DNA of 41,903 nucleotides, from contig JAEXGM010000223.1 in NCBI GenBank assembly GCA_023450835.1, forward strand, positions 1 to 41,903, written 5' to 3'. Below the pieces are notes generated by a model that was not told the DNA's origin, made no database searches, and saw nothing but the letters and a program-made list of their open reading frames with translations. The stretch comes from Bacillota bacterium (GTDB lineage Bacteria > Bacillota > Clostridia > Lachnospirales > Lachnospiraceae). Both the position numbers and the translations under genes were made by a program. This document shows positions 1 through 7,805 of this stretch, one piece after another (position 1 is the first letter of the stretch; every line of letters begins with the position of its first letter).

Positions 1-1
1 A

Positions 2-265
2 TCGGAACAAATTGACAAACTTAAAGGATTTGCAGTAGCAGATGAAATAGCATCAGATTTTAGTGATATCGCTAAGCCATATGCTGTTAAATTATTTGAA
101 AACGGATGGTTATCAGATGAACAGTTAAACATAGTTAATAATATAGATGAACAGCTTGAACAAATGTCTAGTAACAAAGAATTATGGACAGATGAGGCAC
201 TTACCAAATCAATCGAATGGCAACAATGCCGAGAACAAGCAAAAGAATTACTAAAACTACTTTAA
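2..265 (+). CDS. C-terminal fragment of an unrecognised protein (5' end outside window)
   Basis: An open frame runs in from the left edge and ends at a TAA at 263-265, giving the last 87 residues of a protein whose start lies outside the window. The fragment is hydrophilic, acidic and probably helical, rich in Glu, Gln, Leu and Asn, with no cysteine pair, membrane segment or catalytic motif that I recognise. Its base composition is AT-richer than most genes that follow. A poly-T/A-rich stretch comes after the stop. I cannot name the family. The helical, Trp-containing tail (SIEWQQCREQAKELLKLL) could belong to the effector domain of a regulator, but this is a guess. Confidence 0.6.
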   Translation, partial: SEQIDKLKGFAVADEIASDFSDIAKPYAVKLFENGWLSDEQLNIVNNIDEQLEQMSSNKELWTDEALTKSIEWQQCREQAKELLKLL

Positions 266-312
266 TAATTTTTTAAATAGTGATTATAAAATGTACATAT
301 TTTTTATAAAAA

Positions 313-350
313 ACTTTTGACTGTCTAGTAATTCAAAAGTGTGGTATTAT
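313..350 (+). promoter_or_regulatory. Dyad plus extended -10 promoter upstream of the GtrA gene
   Basis: ACTTTTGA (313-320) and TCAAAAGT (333-340) form a perfect 8-bp dyad with a 12-base centre. Five bases later comes TGGTATTAT (342-350), an extended -10 element with TATTAT at 345-350. The -35 region is poor at normal spacing, and the TTGACT at 317-322 is too far away. The dyad therefore may be an operator for an activator or repressor. Transcription would begin near 357, leaving a leader of about 85 bases before the GtrA start. Confidence 0.45.
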
Positions 351-442
351 AAGATAGATTATTTATGGTATGTATACTTAGATTATTGGGGTTAATATTA
401 AGCGCCGTGCCATGGGGATTTATAAAGCTGAAGGAGACAGAT

Positions 443-898
443 ATGTCAAAGTTAATGAAAATAAAGAATTTGATGGACAAGTTCATAAATCGCGAAACCA
501 TCGTCTATGTTATAGCCGGGGTCATGACAACCGCTGTAAATATGATAACTTACTACATCCTATGTTATTGGGTCAGGATGGACCATCTTATTGCAAATAT
601 TATAGCCTGGATACTGGCAGTAACCTTTGCCTACTTTGTAAATGCAGGGTGGGTATTCAGAGATAAAAGGACAACCATAAAGGAAGAACTGTCCAAGATG
701 GTCAAATTCTTCGTGGCAAGACTTTTTTCCCTTGGAGTGGAAGAGGGGGGCCTGTTCCTTTTTGTAAATCTGCTGCACTTTAATAACATGATAGTAAAGG
801 CGGGACTGGCAGTCATTGTAATTATCATAAATTATATATGGAGCAAGTTTTATGTTTTTAATAATTCAAAAAGAGAATATAATAAAGATATGAGTTAA
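443..898 (+). CDS. GtrA-family membrane protein
   Basis: A 151-residue protein with four hydrophobic helices, at about residues 18-40, 46-66, 85-108 and 115-138. It has the GtrA pattern of a small four-helix membrane protein with the conserved AYFVNAGWVF stretch after helix 2 and NYIWSKFYVF at the end. GtrA proteins take part in moving lipid-linked sugars across the membrane during cell-surface polysaccharide or teichoic acid glycosylation. The start at 443 was chosen because AAGGAG (431-436) lies six bases upstream; an in-frame ATG-less extension to 365 has no such signal. The gene is followed by a terminator hairpin at 923-952. No glycosyltransferase neighbour is present, so the substrate is unknown. 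Confidence 0.85.
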   Translation: MSKLMKIKNLMDKFINRETIVYVIAGVMTTAVNMITYYILCYWVRMDHLIANIIAWILAVTFAYFVNAGWVFRDKRTTIKEELSKMVKFFVARLFSLGVEEGGLFLFVNLLHFNNMIVKAGLAVIVIIINYIWSKFYVFNNSKREYNKDMS

Positions 899-922
899 AA
901 ATAATATCATATTTCATGAAGT

Positions 923-958
923 AAAGCATAGTGGTTATATACCCTGTGCTTTATTTTT
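923..958 (+). terminator. Intrinsic terminator after the GtrA gene
   Basis: AAAGCATAG (923-931) pairs with CTGTGCTTT (944-952), nine pairs including one G-U, and is followed by ATTTTTG. It lies 24 bases after the GtrA stop codon. Confidence 0.75.
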
Positions 959-1004
959 GCTTATTTCATATGATGAAACTCATGAGTTTTTAGGAGAAAG
1001 TAAA

Positions 1005-1109
1005 ATGTTCATACTACAGATTATAATATTAATGATACTTCTTGCTTCCATATGCTTATATCTTATTGCATGGTATTATTACAAGAAATATAAATCCACG
1101 CTTGTTTGA
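1005..1109 (+). CDS. Small single-pass membrane peptide, 34 residues
   Basis: ATG at 1005 lies eight bases after a strong AGGAG (992-996) and opens a 34-codon frame ending in TGA (1107-1109). The peptide is almost entirely hydrophobic through residue 25 (starting MFILQIIILMILLASICLYL) and ends with a basic, tyrosine-rich tail (WYYYKKYKSTLV). This is the profile of a small inner-membrane protein with its tail in the cytoplasm. A perfect palindrome, AAACTCATGAGTTT (976-989), abuts the Shine-Dalgarno sequence. The GtrA terminator is upstream, so expression would need readthrough or an unseen promoter. No family is recognised. The RBS, the composition and the clean stop make chance unlikely but not excluded. 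Confidence 0.55.
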   Translation: MFILQIIILMILLASICLYLIAWYYYKKYKSTLV

Positions 1110-1126
1110 TTTTAAGAATAAAATAA

Positions 1127-1160
1127 ACCCACAGAAGAATTTATCCAACCTCCTGCGGGT
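1127..1160 (-). terminator. Terminator of the ABC-F gene
   Basis: On the minus strand ACCCGCAG (1160-1153) pairs with CTGTGGGT (1134-1127) with one mismatch and is followed by TTATTTTATT. It lies 21 bases after the ABC-F stop. Confidence 0.6.
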
Positions 1161-1181
1161 ATTTAGATATAAATATTAATC

Positions 1182-2735
1182 TTAGATTCTGGTGGACCAA
1201 GTGGAGCAGTCCCAAACCTTTGTTGCAAAGTCCTCATAAAAATCCGGCTCATGGCAAATGAGAAGGATACTTCCGCCGTATTCTTTTAATGCTCTCTTCA
1301 ATTCTTCCTTGGCATCTACGTCTAAATGGTTGGTAGGCTCATCCAACAGAAGGATATTGGTCTCTTTATTAATGAGCTTACATAAACGAACTTTAGCCTG
1401 CTCGCCGCCGCTTAGAACTCTTACCTGACTTTCGATATGCTTTGTGGTAAGGCCACATTTCGCTAAGGCAGAGCGTACTTCGTATTGGGAATAGGAGGGG
1501 AATTCACACCATAGTTCTTCAATACAGGTATTGTTCTTGGCACCGGTCATTTCCTGCTCAAAATAGCCCTTATACAGATAATCGCCCAAGGTCACCTTGC
1601 CTTCTATGGGAGGGATGAGGCCGATAATACTCTTTAACAGAGTGGTTTTACCGATACCGTTGGCACCTTTTAATACGATTTTATCACCGCGTTCCATGGC
1701 AAGAGTCAAAGGTTTTGACAGGGGCTCATCGTAGCCGATTACAAGATGTTCTGTCTGGAAGATATATCTTCCGGCGGCTCTTGCTTCTTTGAAGTAGAAT
1801 TCCGGCTTGGGCTTGTCTTTGGCAAGCTCAATAACATCCATTTTATCCAGTTTCTTCTGTCTGGACATGGCCATATTTCTGGTGGAAACTCTCGCCTTGT
1901 TTCTGGCAACGAAATCCTGCAGTTCGTTAATTTCCTGCTGCTGCTTTTTGTAAGCACTCTCTAACTGGGCTTTCTTTATCTCATAAACCTCAGTAAATTT
2001 ATCGTAGTCTCCCACATAGCGGGTCAGTTCTGCATTTTCTACGTGATAAATGATGTTTATTACGCTGTTAAGGAAAGGAATATCATGGGAAATAAGTATA
2101 AAGGCATTATCATAATCAAGGAGGTAACGCTTCAGCCATTCAATATGAACGGTATCCAGATAGTTGGTAGGCTCATCCAATAACAGGATATCCGGTTTTT
2201 CAAGAAGCAGCTTGCCTAAGAGCACCTTGGTACGCTGACCGCCGCTGAGTTCCGTCACATCCATGTCGATGCCGATTGCATCAAGGCCTAAAGCACGGCC
2301 GATTTCTTCTACTTTGGAATCTATTATATAGAAATTATTGTTATCAAGGGTTTCCTGTATGGTACCAAACTCCTCCATAATTGTCATAAGGGTATCAGGG
2401 TCGGCATCAGCCATCTGATTACATAAATCATTCATTTTCTTCTCCAGTTCAAAGAGATAGGAGAAAGCAGATTTTAAAACCTCTCTGATGGTCATTCCCT
2501 TTTCCAGGACGGAGTGCTGATCAAGATAGCCCACTCTGACGTTCTTAGCCCATTGTATTGTACCCTCATCGGGCATCAGCTTGCCGGTCACGATGTTCAT
2601 AAAGGTAGATTTACCTTCTCCATTGGCACCGATTAGTCCGATATGTTCCCCCTTTAAAAGACGGAAGGATACATTATTAAAAATAGCTCTGTCCCCAAAG
2701 CCATGAGTGAGATTTTCAACATTTAAAATACTCAT
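1182..2735 (-). CDS. ABC-F family ATPase (YfmM-like), ribosome-associated
   Basis: A 517-residue protein with two ABC ATPase domains and no membrane segment, the ABC-F layout. Domain 1 has Walker A GANGEGKST, signature LSGGQRTK and Walker B LLLDEPTNYLD. A charged linker with KKQQQEINELQDF follows (about 245-300). Domain 2 has GANGIGKTT, LSGGEQAKV and LLLDEPTNHLD. ABC-F proteins act at the ribosomal E-site as translation factors, or as antibiotic target-protection factors. The sequence closely resembles the Bacillus YfmM type as I remember it, which is not one of the well-known resistance groups. The start at 2735 has AAGGAG five bases upstream; an in-frame extension to 2780 has no such signal. 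It is a monocistronic unit with its own terminator. Confidence 0.9.
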   Translation of the reverse strand: MSILNVENLTHGFGDRAIFNNVSFRLLKGEHIGLIGANGEGKSTFMNIVTGKLMPDEGTIQWAKNVRVGYLDQHSVLEKGMTIREVLKSAFSYLFELEKKMNDLCNQMADADPDTLMTIMEEFGTIQETLDNNNFYIIDSKVEEIGRALGLDAIGIDMDVTELSGGQRTKVLLGKLLLEKPDILLLDEPTNYLDTVHIEWLKRYLLDYDNAFILISHDIPFLNSVINIIYHVENAELTRYVGDYDKFTEVYEIKKAQLESAYKKQQQEINELQDFVARNKARVSTRNMAMSRQKKLDKMDVIELAKDKPKPEFYFKEARAAGRYIFQTEHLVIGYDEPLSKPLTLAMERGDKIVLKGANGIGKTTLLKSIIGLIPPIEGKVTLGDYLYKGYFEQEMTGAKNNTCIEELWCEFPSYSQYEVRSALAKCGLTTKHIESQVRVLSGGEQAKVRLCKLINKETNILLLDEPTNHLDVDAKEELKRALKEYGGSILLICHEPDFYEDFATKVWDCSTWSTRI

Positions 2736-3119
2736 AGGTACTCCTTGCAATTTAATTCTTTCTGGTTTCTTAAAAGTCACTTAATAAATTATACATATTT
2801 TTTTAACATTTTCAAGAGGAATGTATTTGTTTCTCTTAGAAAAAATAGGCTATTTTATACTAATAATACCGATTGTTATCTTTTTTGGAAAGAAATACGA
2901 AGTAAAATATTGAATTTCTTTTCATTTTTGTGAATATCTGCTACAATAATAACGGCATGCGATAAAAAATTACATAGAATTTACATGATGGTAGCATGCT
3001 ATTGCTATAATGTGTTTACCTTGCTGTTTAAGATGATTTTTATTTAATATTAGTTCAATATCATAAGAAGACAGGAGTAAAAATAAGAAAGACCGGAACG
3101 ATTCCGGGAGGTATTTGAT
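2736..3119. other. Intergenic region between divergent ABC-F and HD genes
   Basis: This 384-base AT-rich stretch holds the ABC-F leader on the minus side. On the plus side there is a TATAAT at 3006-3011 with a weak -35 (TTACAT, 2981-2986, 19-base spacing). GCATGC appears twice around the promoter (2955-2960 and 2994-2999). A hairpin follows in the HD leader (3093-3107). No coding sequence was found in it. Confidence 0.6.
3093..3112 (+). promoter_or_regulatory. Hairpin overlapping the HD-gene ribosome binding site
   Basis: CCGGAA, CGA, TTCCGG (3093-3107) is a perfect six-pair hairpin whose last two bases belong to the Shine-Dalgarno sequence GGGAGG (3106-3111). The TTG start at 3120 follows. 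Folding would partly hide the ribosome binding site. Confidence 0.6.
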
Positions 3120-3779
3120 TTGATAACTTATAGCGAGATTAAGAAGATTCCACAGATTAAAACATATATTCAAAAGGCAGATGAGGCTCTTGGAGCCCTA
3201 GGATATACAGAGCACAGCTTTGCACATGTGGGTCTGGTAGCCGAAAAGGCGAAGTATATTCTGACAACAATGGGATATCCCCAGAGGACAGTCGAACTAG
3301 CTCAGATAGCCGCATACATGCACGATATCGGCAATGTCATTAACCGTGTAGACCACGCCCAGAGCGGAGCAGTTATGGCATTTCGTATTCTGGACAGACA
3401 GGGTGTGGATGCAGAGGATATTGCGGTGATTATTTCTGCTATCGGAAACCATGATGAAAGTACGGCCTATCCTGTAAATGAAGTGGCGGCAGCGCTGATT
3501 TTAGCGGATAAGACCGACGTTCGTTACACCAGAGTCAGAAACAGGGATTTTGCAAGCTTTGATATCCATGACAGGGTGAATTATGCCGTTAAAGAAGCGG
3601 AAACAATTATTAATGAAGAAAAGAATAAAATAACCTTAAGTCTGACCATTGATACGGAATTTTCTTCTGTAATGGATTATTTCGAAATATTTCTGGAGCG
3701 TATGGTGTTATGCAAGAAAGCCGCAGACAGACTAAAACTGAGATTTCAGCTGGTTATAAACGGACAGAAGGTATTATAA
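3120..3779 (+). CDS. HD-domain phosphohydrolase
   Basis: A 219-residue soluble protein with a metal-binding HD phosphohydrolase domain over residues 30-135. The ligand pattern is visible: H36, H68-D69 (YMHDIGN), H79, H111-D112 (GNHDE) and D130. Such domains hydrolyse phosphate mono- or diesters of nucleotides or similar substrates; which one cannot be told from sequence. The tail (about 160-219) is unassigned. The start is a TTG at 3120, supported by GGGAGG at 3106-3111; the next in-frame Met is residue 51, inside the domain. A CYTH-domain gene follows 115 bases later in the same direction, with a repeat element between them, so the two are probably co-transcribed. Confidence 0.85.
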   Translation: MITYSEIKKIPQIKTYIQKADEALGALGYTEHSFAHVGLVAEKAKYILTTMGYPQRTVELAQIAAYMHDIGNVINRVDHAQSGAVMAFRILDRQGVDAEDIAVIISAIGNHDESTAYPVNEVAAALILADKTDVRYTRVRNRDFASFDIHDRVNYAVKEAETIINEEKNKITLSLTIDTEFSSVMDYFEIFLERMVLCKKAADRLKLRFQLVINGQKVL

Positions 3780-3798
3780 GTCAATAACTTGGAGATAT

Positions 3799-3883
3799 AG
3801 TGTGAATTATTGAAATGCATAATTTACATAAGCAGTATCGTGCAGACTGCTGGCAGTCTGCTGCAAGCCTGGGATATGCATGG
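3799..3883 (+). repeat. Dispersed two-hairpin element, copy 1
   Basis: This copy begins AGTGTGAATTATTGAAA, 19 bases after the HD stop, and ends GCATGG inside the CYTH ribosome binding site. Hairpin 1 is TGTGAATTAT (3801-3810) with ATAATTTACA, ten pairs including one G-U. Hairpin 2 is GCAGACT with AGTCTGC (3842-3861), in a perfect nine-base inverted repeat. The same plan recurs at 6647-6735, 10188-10269 and 15150-15298. Confidence 0.75.
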
Positions 3884-3894
3884 AGGACAGTGTT

Positions 3895-4413
3895 ATGGAA
3901 ACAGAAAGAAAATTCTTACTTAAAAAACTGCCGGAAGATCTTACAGCTTATAAAAAGAAGGAGATTGAACAGGGGTACCTTTGTACCAATCCGGTGGTCC
4001 GTATCCGAAAAAGCAATGAAGACTACTATATGACCTATAAATCCAGGTTAAACAAGACGGCGGACAGTTCTGTAGCCTTAGTTTGTGAAGAAGTGGAGCT
4101 TCCGTTGACAAAAGAGGCCTATTATCACCTGAGAGAAAAGGTGGATTTGCGGCTTATTACAAAAAGCCGCTACCTTATACCACTTACCGGTGGATTGACC
4201 GCCGAGCTCGATATATTTGAAGGAGAGCTTTACGGACTTATCTTTGCGGAGGTTGAATTTAAGTCGGAGGAAGAAGCAGCAGGATTCGTGCCGCCGGACT
4301 GGTTTTCGAAGGAAGTTACCTTTGATGACCGTTATAAGAATAACGTGCTTGCCACGACTAATAATTTAGCAGGATTAAAGATAGGACTAAAAGAAAAAGA
4401 AAGTGACTCTTAA
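3895..4413 (+). CDS. CYTH-domain protein (triphosphate tunnel metalloenzyme)
   Basis: A 172-residue protein starting METERKF, the ExExK signature (E2, E4, K6) of CYTH triphosphate tunnel enzymes. The basic pair R36/R38 (VRIRKS) and later acidic beta strands (AELDIFEG, FAEVEFKSEEEA) fit the eight-strand tunnel. Members hydrolyse inorganic triphosphate or thiamine triphosphate, or have unknown substrates. The start at 3895 is set by GGAGG at 3882-3886 (spacing 8); an ATG at 3880 overlaps that site and is unlikely. The gene follows the HD phosphohydrolase, so the pair may act on related phosphate compounds (inference). The last codons overlap the 3' end of the convergent kinase gene: both stop codons lie in TTAA (4410-4413). 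Confidence 0.85.
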   Translation: METERKFLLKKLPEDLTAYKKKEIEQGYLCTNPVVRIRKSNEDYYMTYKSRLNKTADSSVALVCEEVELPLTKEAYYHLREKVDLRLITKSRYLIPLTGGLTAELDIFEGELYGLIFAEVEFKSEEEAAGFVPPDWFSKEVTFDDRYKNNVLATTNNLAGLKIGLKEKESDS

Positions 4414-4430
4414 GATAAGAAGTCACTTTC
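4399..4430. terminator. Bidirectional terminator built from the last codons of two convergent genes
   Basis: GAAAGTGACT (4399-4408) pairs perfectly with AGTCACTTTC (4421-4430). It covers the final codons and overlapping stops of the CYTH gene (+) and the kinase gene (-). On the minus strand a T-rich tail (TTTTTCTTTT) follows; on the plus strand only CTTTG. Confidence 0.75.
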
Positions 4431-6638
4431 CTTTGCAACTCTGGTTTCGCTGGTATAACCATCCAGTTTATTGAATTTTAAAACTGCTTTAAAGAGATCG
4501 CCATCCAGTTCAATATCAAAGGTTCCTTCCTGTATGGCAGCAAGACTTTTGGCAATGGATAAGCCTAGTCCGCTTCCTTCTGTATTTCTTGAAAGATCAC
4601 CCCGTACAAAACGTTCCATCAGCTCATCAGTGCTGATATTTAATTTTGCAGTAGAGATATTTTTAACAGAGACAACTGCCATATTATCTTCCGCACCTAT
4701 ACTGATATAGGCTCTTGTGCCGCTTAAGGCATATTTTACAACGTTTGAGAAGATATTCTCAATAATACGGTAGGTGCTTCTTCCATCCGCCATAATATAG
4801 AGAGGTTCCTGGGACACGGTTAATACCGGTTCAATCTTATGGTCAAGGAATTTATCTTCAAATTCACCAAGGGACTGTCTGACCAGCTCTACAAGGTTCA
4901 GACATTCAAGGTTTAGTACCAGAGCACCGGAAGAGGCTTTTGAGGCTTCTACGAGGTCTTCAATCAGAGTCTTAAGGCGCCAGGTCTTACCCGACAGGAT
5001 ATCCAGATAACCCTGGGCGGTTTCATTGTTCAGATTTTCTTTCTTTAATAAATCCACATAGTTGATAATAGAGGTCAGAGGCGTCTTAATGTCATGGGAG
5101 ACATTGGCTATCAGTTCTGTTTTTAAACGCTCACTCTTTACTTTTTCATCTACGGCGGCAGAGAAGCCTTCACTGATGTTATTGATATCAAGAGCCAGGG
5201 AAAGAGCCGGTTCCCGCATGTCTTCTATGGGTATCTTATGGCTTAGGTCGCCGTCAGCCAGTTTTTTGGTTTCGTAACTGATAATCTTAAAATCAATTAC
5301 TTGCTTAATGGTCAGATAGAATAGAAGCAGATAACCAAAGATACAGGCGGTAATGGCTATCGGTATGCGGTAAGGAAGGGAAAAAGCATACCGGTATATC
5401 AGAAAGCCCGTTGTTTCAATAATTGTAAATAGAATAATAATACCTGCAAAATGAAAGGTTATACTTCTTCCGGAGAAAAACTCCCGTATAAAGATCTTAA
5501 GCTTTAATCCAAAGCTGTGAAGATAGGAATTCGAAATCAGTATATTCTTCTTCACTCTGCGGACCAGGCTTAAAAGTGCAAACATACAAAATGGATACAG
5601 AATGGCGTACACGATCCCAAGCAGTATGGAATAGTCAAAATTATAATCCTCATGAAGGTATTTGCATAACCGTATGGAGATGGTATATAGGAGGGCAGCT
5701 CCGGCGGCAGTAAGGATCAAGCTCGATTCCGTCTTCAGCCTGTCAAAGCTTAAGAGGATAATCTGGTCGGAGTTTTTTGAATGTCCCGTAAAAAATACAG
5801 TCAATATTAAAAACAAAAGAAGCATAATGAATGAGATGGGAACCGGGTGCAGAGAGTTGGAATAATTAAAATACAATGAATTGAAGTGATGGTACATGGT
5901 TCCGAATTCATCTGCTTTATTGGGAAAGTTATTTACAATAGTGGTACAGATTATATAATCTCCCCGGTCTGTTTCCGTATGGTCTTCTCCGTTAATTACA
6001 TTTCCTTTGATATAGTCAATTACCCAGCTGAGGTTCTCATCGTTCAGATACTGGTAGCTGCGGTTGACATTGGTGGCATATTTTTCTGTTTCCGTGTTGA
6101 TAATGAGGTAGGCATTGTTGGTCAGCTTAACATGCTCTAAATATTCCTTCAGGGTCATCTTGTCTTTGCCGTCTTCATTTGCTTTATAGATCTTGTTCTC
6201 AAGAGCGGCAGAAGTGTAGACGGCACCGGTATCAATATTTTTTACATAATACAGAAAATTACTGTTAGTTTGGTTTAAAATAGCATTGTAGTAGTCGAAC
6301 TTTTCCTGTTCGGTACTGGCATCGCTGTCCTTTTTCTTTGTTTTGGGATTGACCACCTCTTTTTCAAAGAGAGAAGAGATATCGGAAGAGGAAGGGTCAA
6401 ATCCGATGCTGCCGGAATACCCTTTCTCCCTGTAGTCAACGTATACGGCTACCCTTTCCACATATTTTAAATATTTGTTTTGGAATTCCGAGGTCTCTTT
6501 AAAATCCGAAGTATTTGCAGTATAGGAATCAAGATAGTTAAAAATATGATAAGTTCCGATTGCCAGAGTCAGACCTGACAGAAACAGAGCTATATGTATC
6601 AATATTTTTATATACACGGATCCTTTGATTCTATTCAT
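4410..6638 (-). CDS. Membrane sensor histidine kinase
   Basis: About 742 residues. A membrane helix (about 8-28) leads to a large extracytoplasmic region (about 35-265). Several membrane helices follow (about 267-445), then a HAMP-like linker with KKLADGDLSHKI, and the kinase core. The phosphoacceptor is His515 in ANVSHDIKTPLTS. The ATPase domain has a degenerate N box (NIFSNVVKYAL) and a clear G box (GSGLGLSIAKS). It should phosphorylate the response regulator encoded upstream. The start is uncertain: ATG at 6638 (MNRIKG) has AAAGG 14 bases upstream, while ATG at 6650 lies only two bases from it. The signal sensed is unknown. The kinase and regulator are separated by a copy of the dispersed repeat, which ends at the 6650 ATG. 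Confidence 0.9.
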   Translation of the reverse strand: MNRIKGSVYIKILIHIALFLSGLTLAIGTYHIFNYLDSYTANTSDFKETSEFQNKYLKYVERVAVYVDYREKGYSGSIGFDPSSSDISSLFEKEVVNPKTKKKDSDASTEQEKFDYYNAILNQTNSNFLYYVKNIDTGAVYTSAALENKIYKANEDGKDKMTLKEYLEHVKLTNNAYLIINTETEKYATNVNRSYQYLNDENLSWVIDYIKGNVINGEDHTETDRGDYIICTTIVNNFPNKADEFGTMYHHFNSLYFNYSNSLHPVPISFIMLLLFLILTVFFTGHSKNSDQIILLSFDRLKTESSLILTAAGAALLYTISIRLCKYLHEDYNFDYSILLGIVYAILYPFCMFALLSLVRRVKKNILISNSYLHSFGLKLKIFIREFFSGRSITFHFAGIIILFTIIETTGFLIYRYAFSLPYRIPIAITACIFGYLLLFYLTIKQVIDFKIISYETKKLADGDLSHKIPIEDMREPALSLALDINNISEGFSAAVDEKVKSERLKTELIANVSHDIKTPLTSIINYVDLLKKENLNNETAQGYLDILSGKTWRLKTLIEDLVEASKASSGALVLNLECLNLVELVRQSLGEFEDKFLDHKIEPVLTVSQEPLYIMADGRSTYRIIENIFSNVVKYALSGTRAYISIGAEDNMAVVSVKNISTAKLNISTDELMERFVRGDLSRNTEGSGLGLSIAKSLAAIQEGTFDIELDGDLFKAVLKFNKLDGYTSETRVAKESDFLS

Positions 6639-6646
6639 AAAAACAA

Positions 6647-6735
6647 CCATATCCTTTCCAACGCACCTTATGTCTGGGCCGGAGGTTTCACAGGCGCAAA
6701 CATGTGTGTGAATGATTTTTTCAATAATTCACACT
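6647..6735 (-). repeat. Dispersed two-hairpin element, copy 2
   Basis: On the minus strand this copy begins AGTGTGAATTATTGAAA, identical to copy 1 over 17 bases. Hairpin 1 is GTGTGAAT with ATTCACAC. The later part aligns base for base with the copy at 15209-15298; arm AAGTTT/AAACTT there is ATGTTT/AGACAT here, so pairing is kept. The element ends GGATATGG at the kinase start, between the response regulator and kinase genes. Confidence 0.75.
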
Positions 6736-6782
6736 AACGAACATTTGGCCGTCAGGCCGCTCAATGCCGGAGGTGAAATATC

Positions 6783-7478
6783 CTAATATTTCTCGACCTT
6801 GTAGCCGATACCCCAGGCCACTTTAAGGTATTTTGGATCTTTGGGATTGATTTCAATCTTTTCTCTTATATGTCTGATGTGAACGGCAACAATATTATCC
6901 GCACCGTAAGAAGGTTCATTCCAGATAAGCTCATAGATTTCATTGATGGAGAATACCCTTCCCTTGTTCTTAACCAAAAGTTTCAGAAGATTATATTCAA
7001 TAGGGGTAAGCTTAATCAGCTCGCCGTCTACATAGACCTCTTTTCTGTCATCATTCACAACAAGTCCGCCGGATGAATAGATATTCTGTTCCTCCGATAC
7101 AATACTGCCCAGCTTCGTATATCTTCTCAGGGCAGATTTCACCCTTGCAATCAGTTCCAGAGGATTAAAGGGTTTGGTAATATAGTCATCAGCACCGACA
7201 TTTAGTCCAAGTACTTTGTCACTGTCCTCTGATTTGGCAGTAAGCAGTATAATTGGCAGGGTGCTGTTATTCTCTCTCAATTTCATTGTAACATGGATAC
7301 CATCCATTTCCGGCATCATAATATCCATAAGAACCAGATGGACCTCCGTAGATTCAATGACCTCCAGTGCTTCTTTTCCGTTATAAGCTTTTACTATGTT
7401 ATAGCCTTCGGCTCTTAAATATATTTGAATTGCATCAACAATTTCTTTGTCATCATCACAAACTAAAATAGTATTCAT
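6783..7478 (-). CDS. OmpR-family response regulator
   Basis: A 231-residue protein with an N-terminal receiver domain and a C-terminal winged-helix DNA-binding domain. The receiver shows the acidic pocket CDDD (residues 7-10), phosphoacceptor D52 in VLMDIMMPEMDG, the Thr of LLTAKS and the Lys of ITKPF. The effector has EVYVDGELIKLTPIEYNLLKLL and the trans-activation tail with VHIRHIREKIE. The start at 7478 has AAAGGAG five bases upstream. It is the partner of the histidine kinase downstream in the same operon. A TATAAT -10 (7558-7563, minus) lies upstream. The leader contains a hairpin (GAATATC/GATATTC, 7494-7519) next to the ribosome binding site. Confidence 0.93.
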   Translation of the reverse strand: MNTILVCDDDKEIVDAIQIYLRAEGYNIVKAYNGKEALEVIESTEVHLVLMDIMMPEMDGIHVTMKLRENNSTLPIILLTAKSEDSDKVLGLNVGADDYITKPFNPLELIARVKSALRRYTKLGSIVSEEQNIYSSGGLVVNDDRKEVYVDGELIKLTPIEYNLLKLLVKNKGRVFSINEIYELIWNEPSYGADNIVAVHIRHIREKIEINPKDPKYLKVAWGIGYKVEKY

Positions 7479-7493
7479 TGTATCTCCTTTCGT

Positions 7494-7519
7494 GAATATC
7501 ACATCTCTGAGCGATATTC
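7494..7519 (-). promoter_or_regulatory. Hairpin leader of the response regulator gene
   Basis: On the minus strand GAATATC (7519-7513) pairs with GATATTC (7500-7494), three bases before AAAGGAG. The flanks ATTCAGGAAT and TCACGAAAGGAG recur around a different hairpin in front of the GH2 gene at 40512-40556. Confidence 0.55.
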
Positions 7520-7775
7520 CTGAATCTATGGCTGTAAAACAAATATTCTTAAAATTCATTATATCTTATTTTGTGTAAAACATCCAGTATTTATAAATAG
7601 AATGAGAAACGTTCTTTCTTATTTATAAGATTCCCAGCTTAATCTTATCGTATTTATAGCTTTCTGTGTAGGAAAGTGTAGATTTTTTAAGACAGATATC
7701 TTATAATGTAAACCATTAGCTGCAATGGCAGCAGGGTAACTTAATAATTATGCATATCAGGTGTCATTAGAGTTA

Positions 7776-7802
7776 TGCCGCCGGGACGGCAGAATAGAGG
7801 TA
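7776..7802 (+). promoter_or_regulatory. Hairpin and ribosome binding site of nfnA
   Basis: TGCCG (7776-7780) and CGGCA (7787-7791) form a short hairpin, followed by AGAGG (7796-7800) five bases before ATG. The 15 bases GGCAGAATAGAGGTA (7788-7802) are repeated exactly in front of nfnB at 8736-8750. Confidence 0.5.
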
Positions 7803-7805
7803 AAC

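Larger units (their letters stand above)
7479..7805. other. Divergent control region, response regulator / nfnA
   Basis: In this 327-base region the minus-strand -10 is TATAAT at 7563-7558. An AT-rich dyad TTATAAATA/TATTTATAA (7591-7599 with 7620-7628) has a smaller AGAA-ACG-TTCT inside. The plus-strand -10 for nfn is TATAAT at 7702-7707, with no good -35. Just after it, CCATT-AATGG and GCTGC-GCAGC (7713-7733) are two mutually exclusive small hairpins. Confidence 0.5.

Noticed and set aside
365..442. N-terminal extension of the GtrA protein
   Set aside because: AAGGAG sits exactly before the ATG at 443, and the extension would begin close to the predicted transcription start.
2955..2999. GCATGC pair around the HD-gene promoter as an operator
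   Set aside because: GCATGC is self-palindromic and short. Two copies in AT-rich DNA are weak evidence.
3801..3815. Short GTG-AAT-TAT-TGA frame at the start of the repeat copies
   Set aside because: Three codons. It is not open in all copies, and only some have a possible RBS, so it is more likely part of hairpin 1.
6647..6735. c-di-GMP (GEMM) riboswitch, suggested by CCTCCGGCC and GCGCC pieces
   Set aside because: The conserved GEMM core and tetraloop-receptor layout are missing, and the sequence is better explained as a copy of the dispersed repeat.
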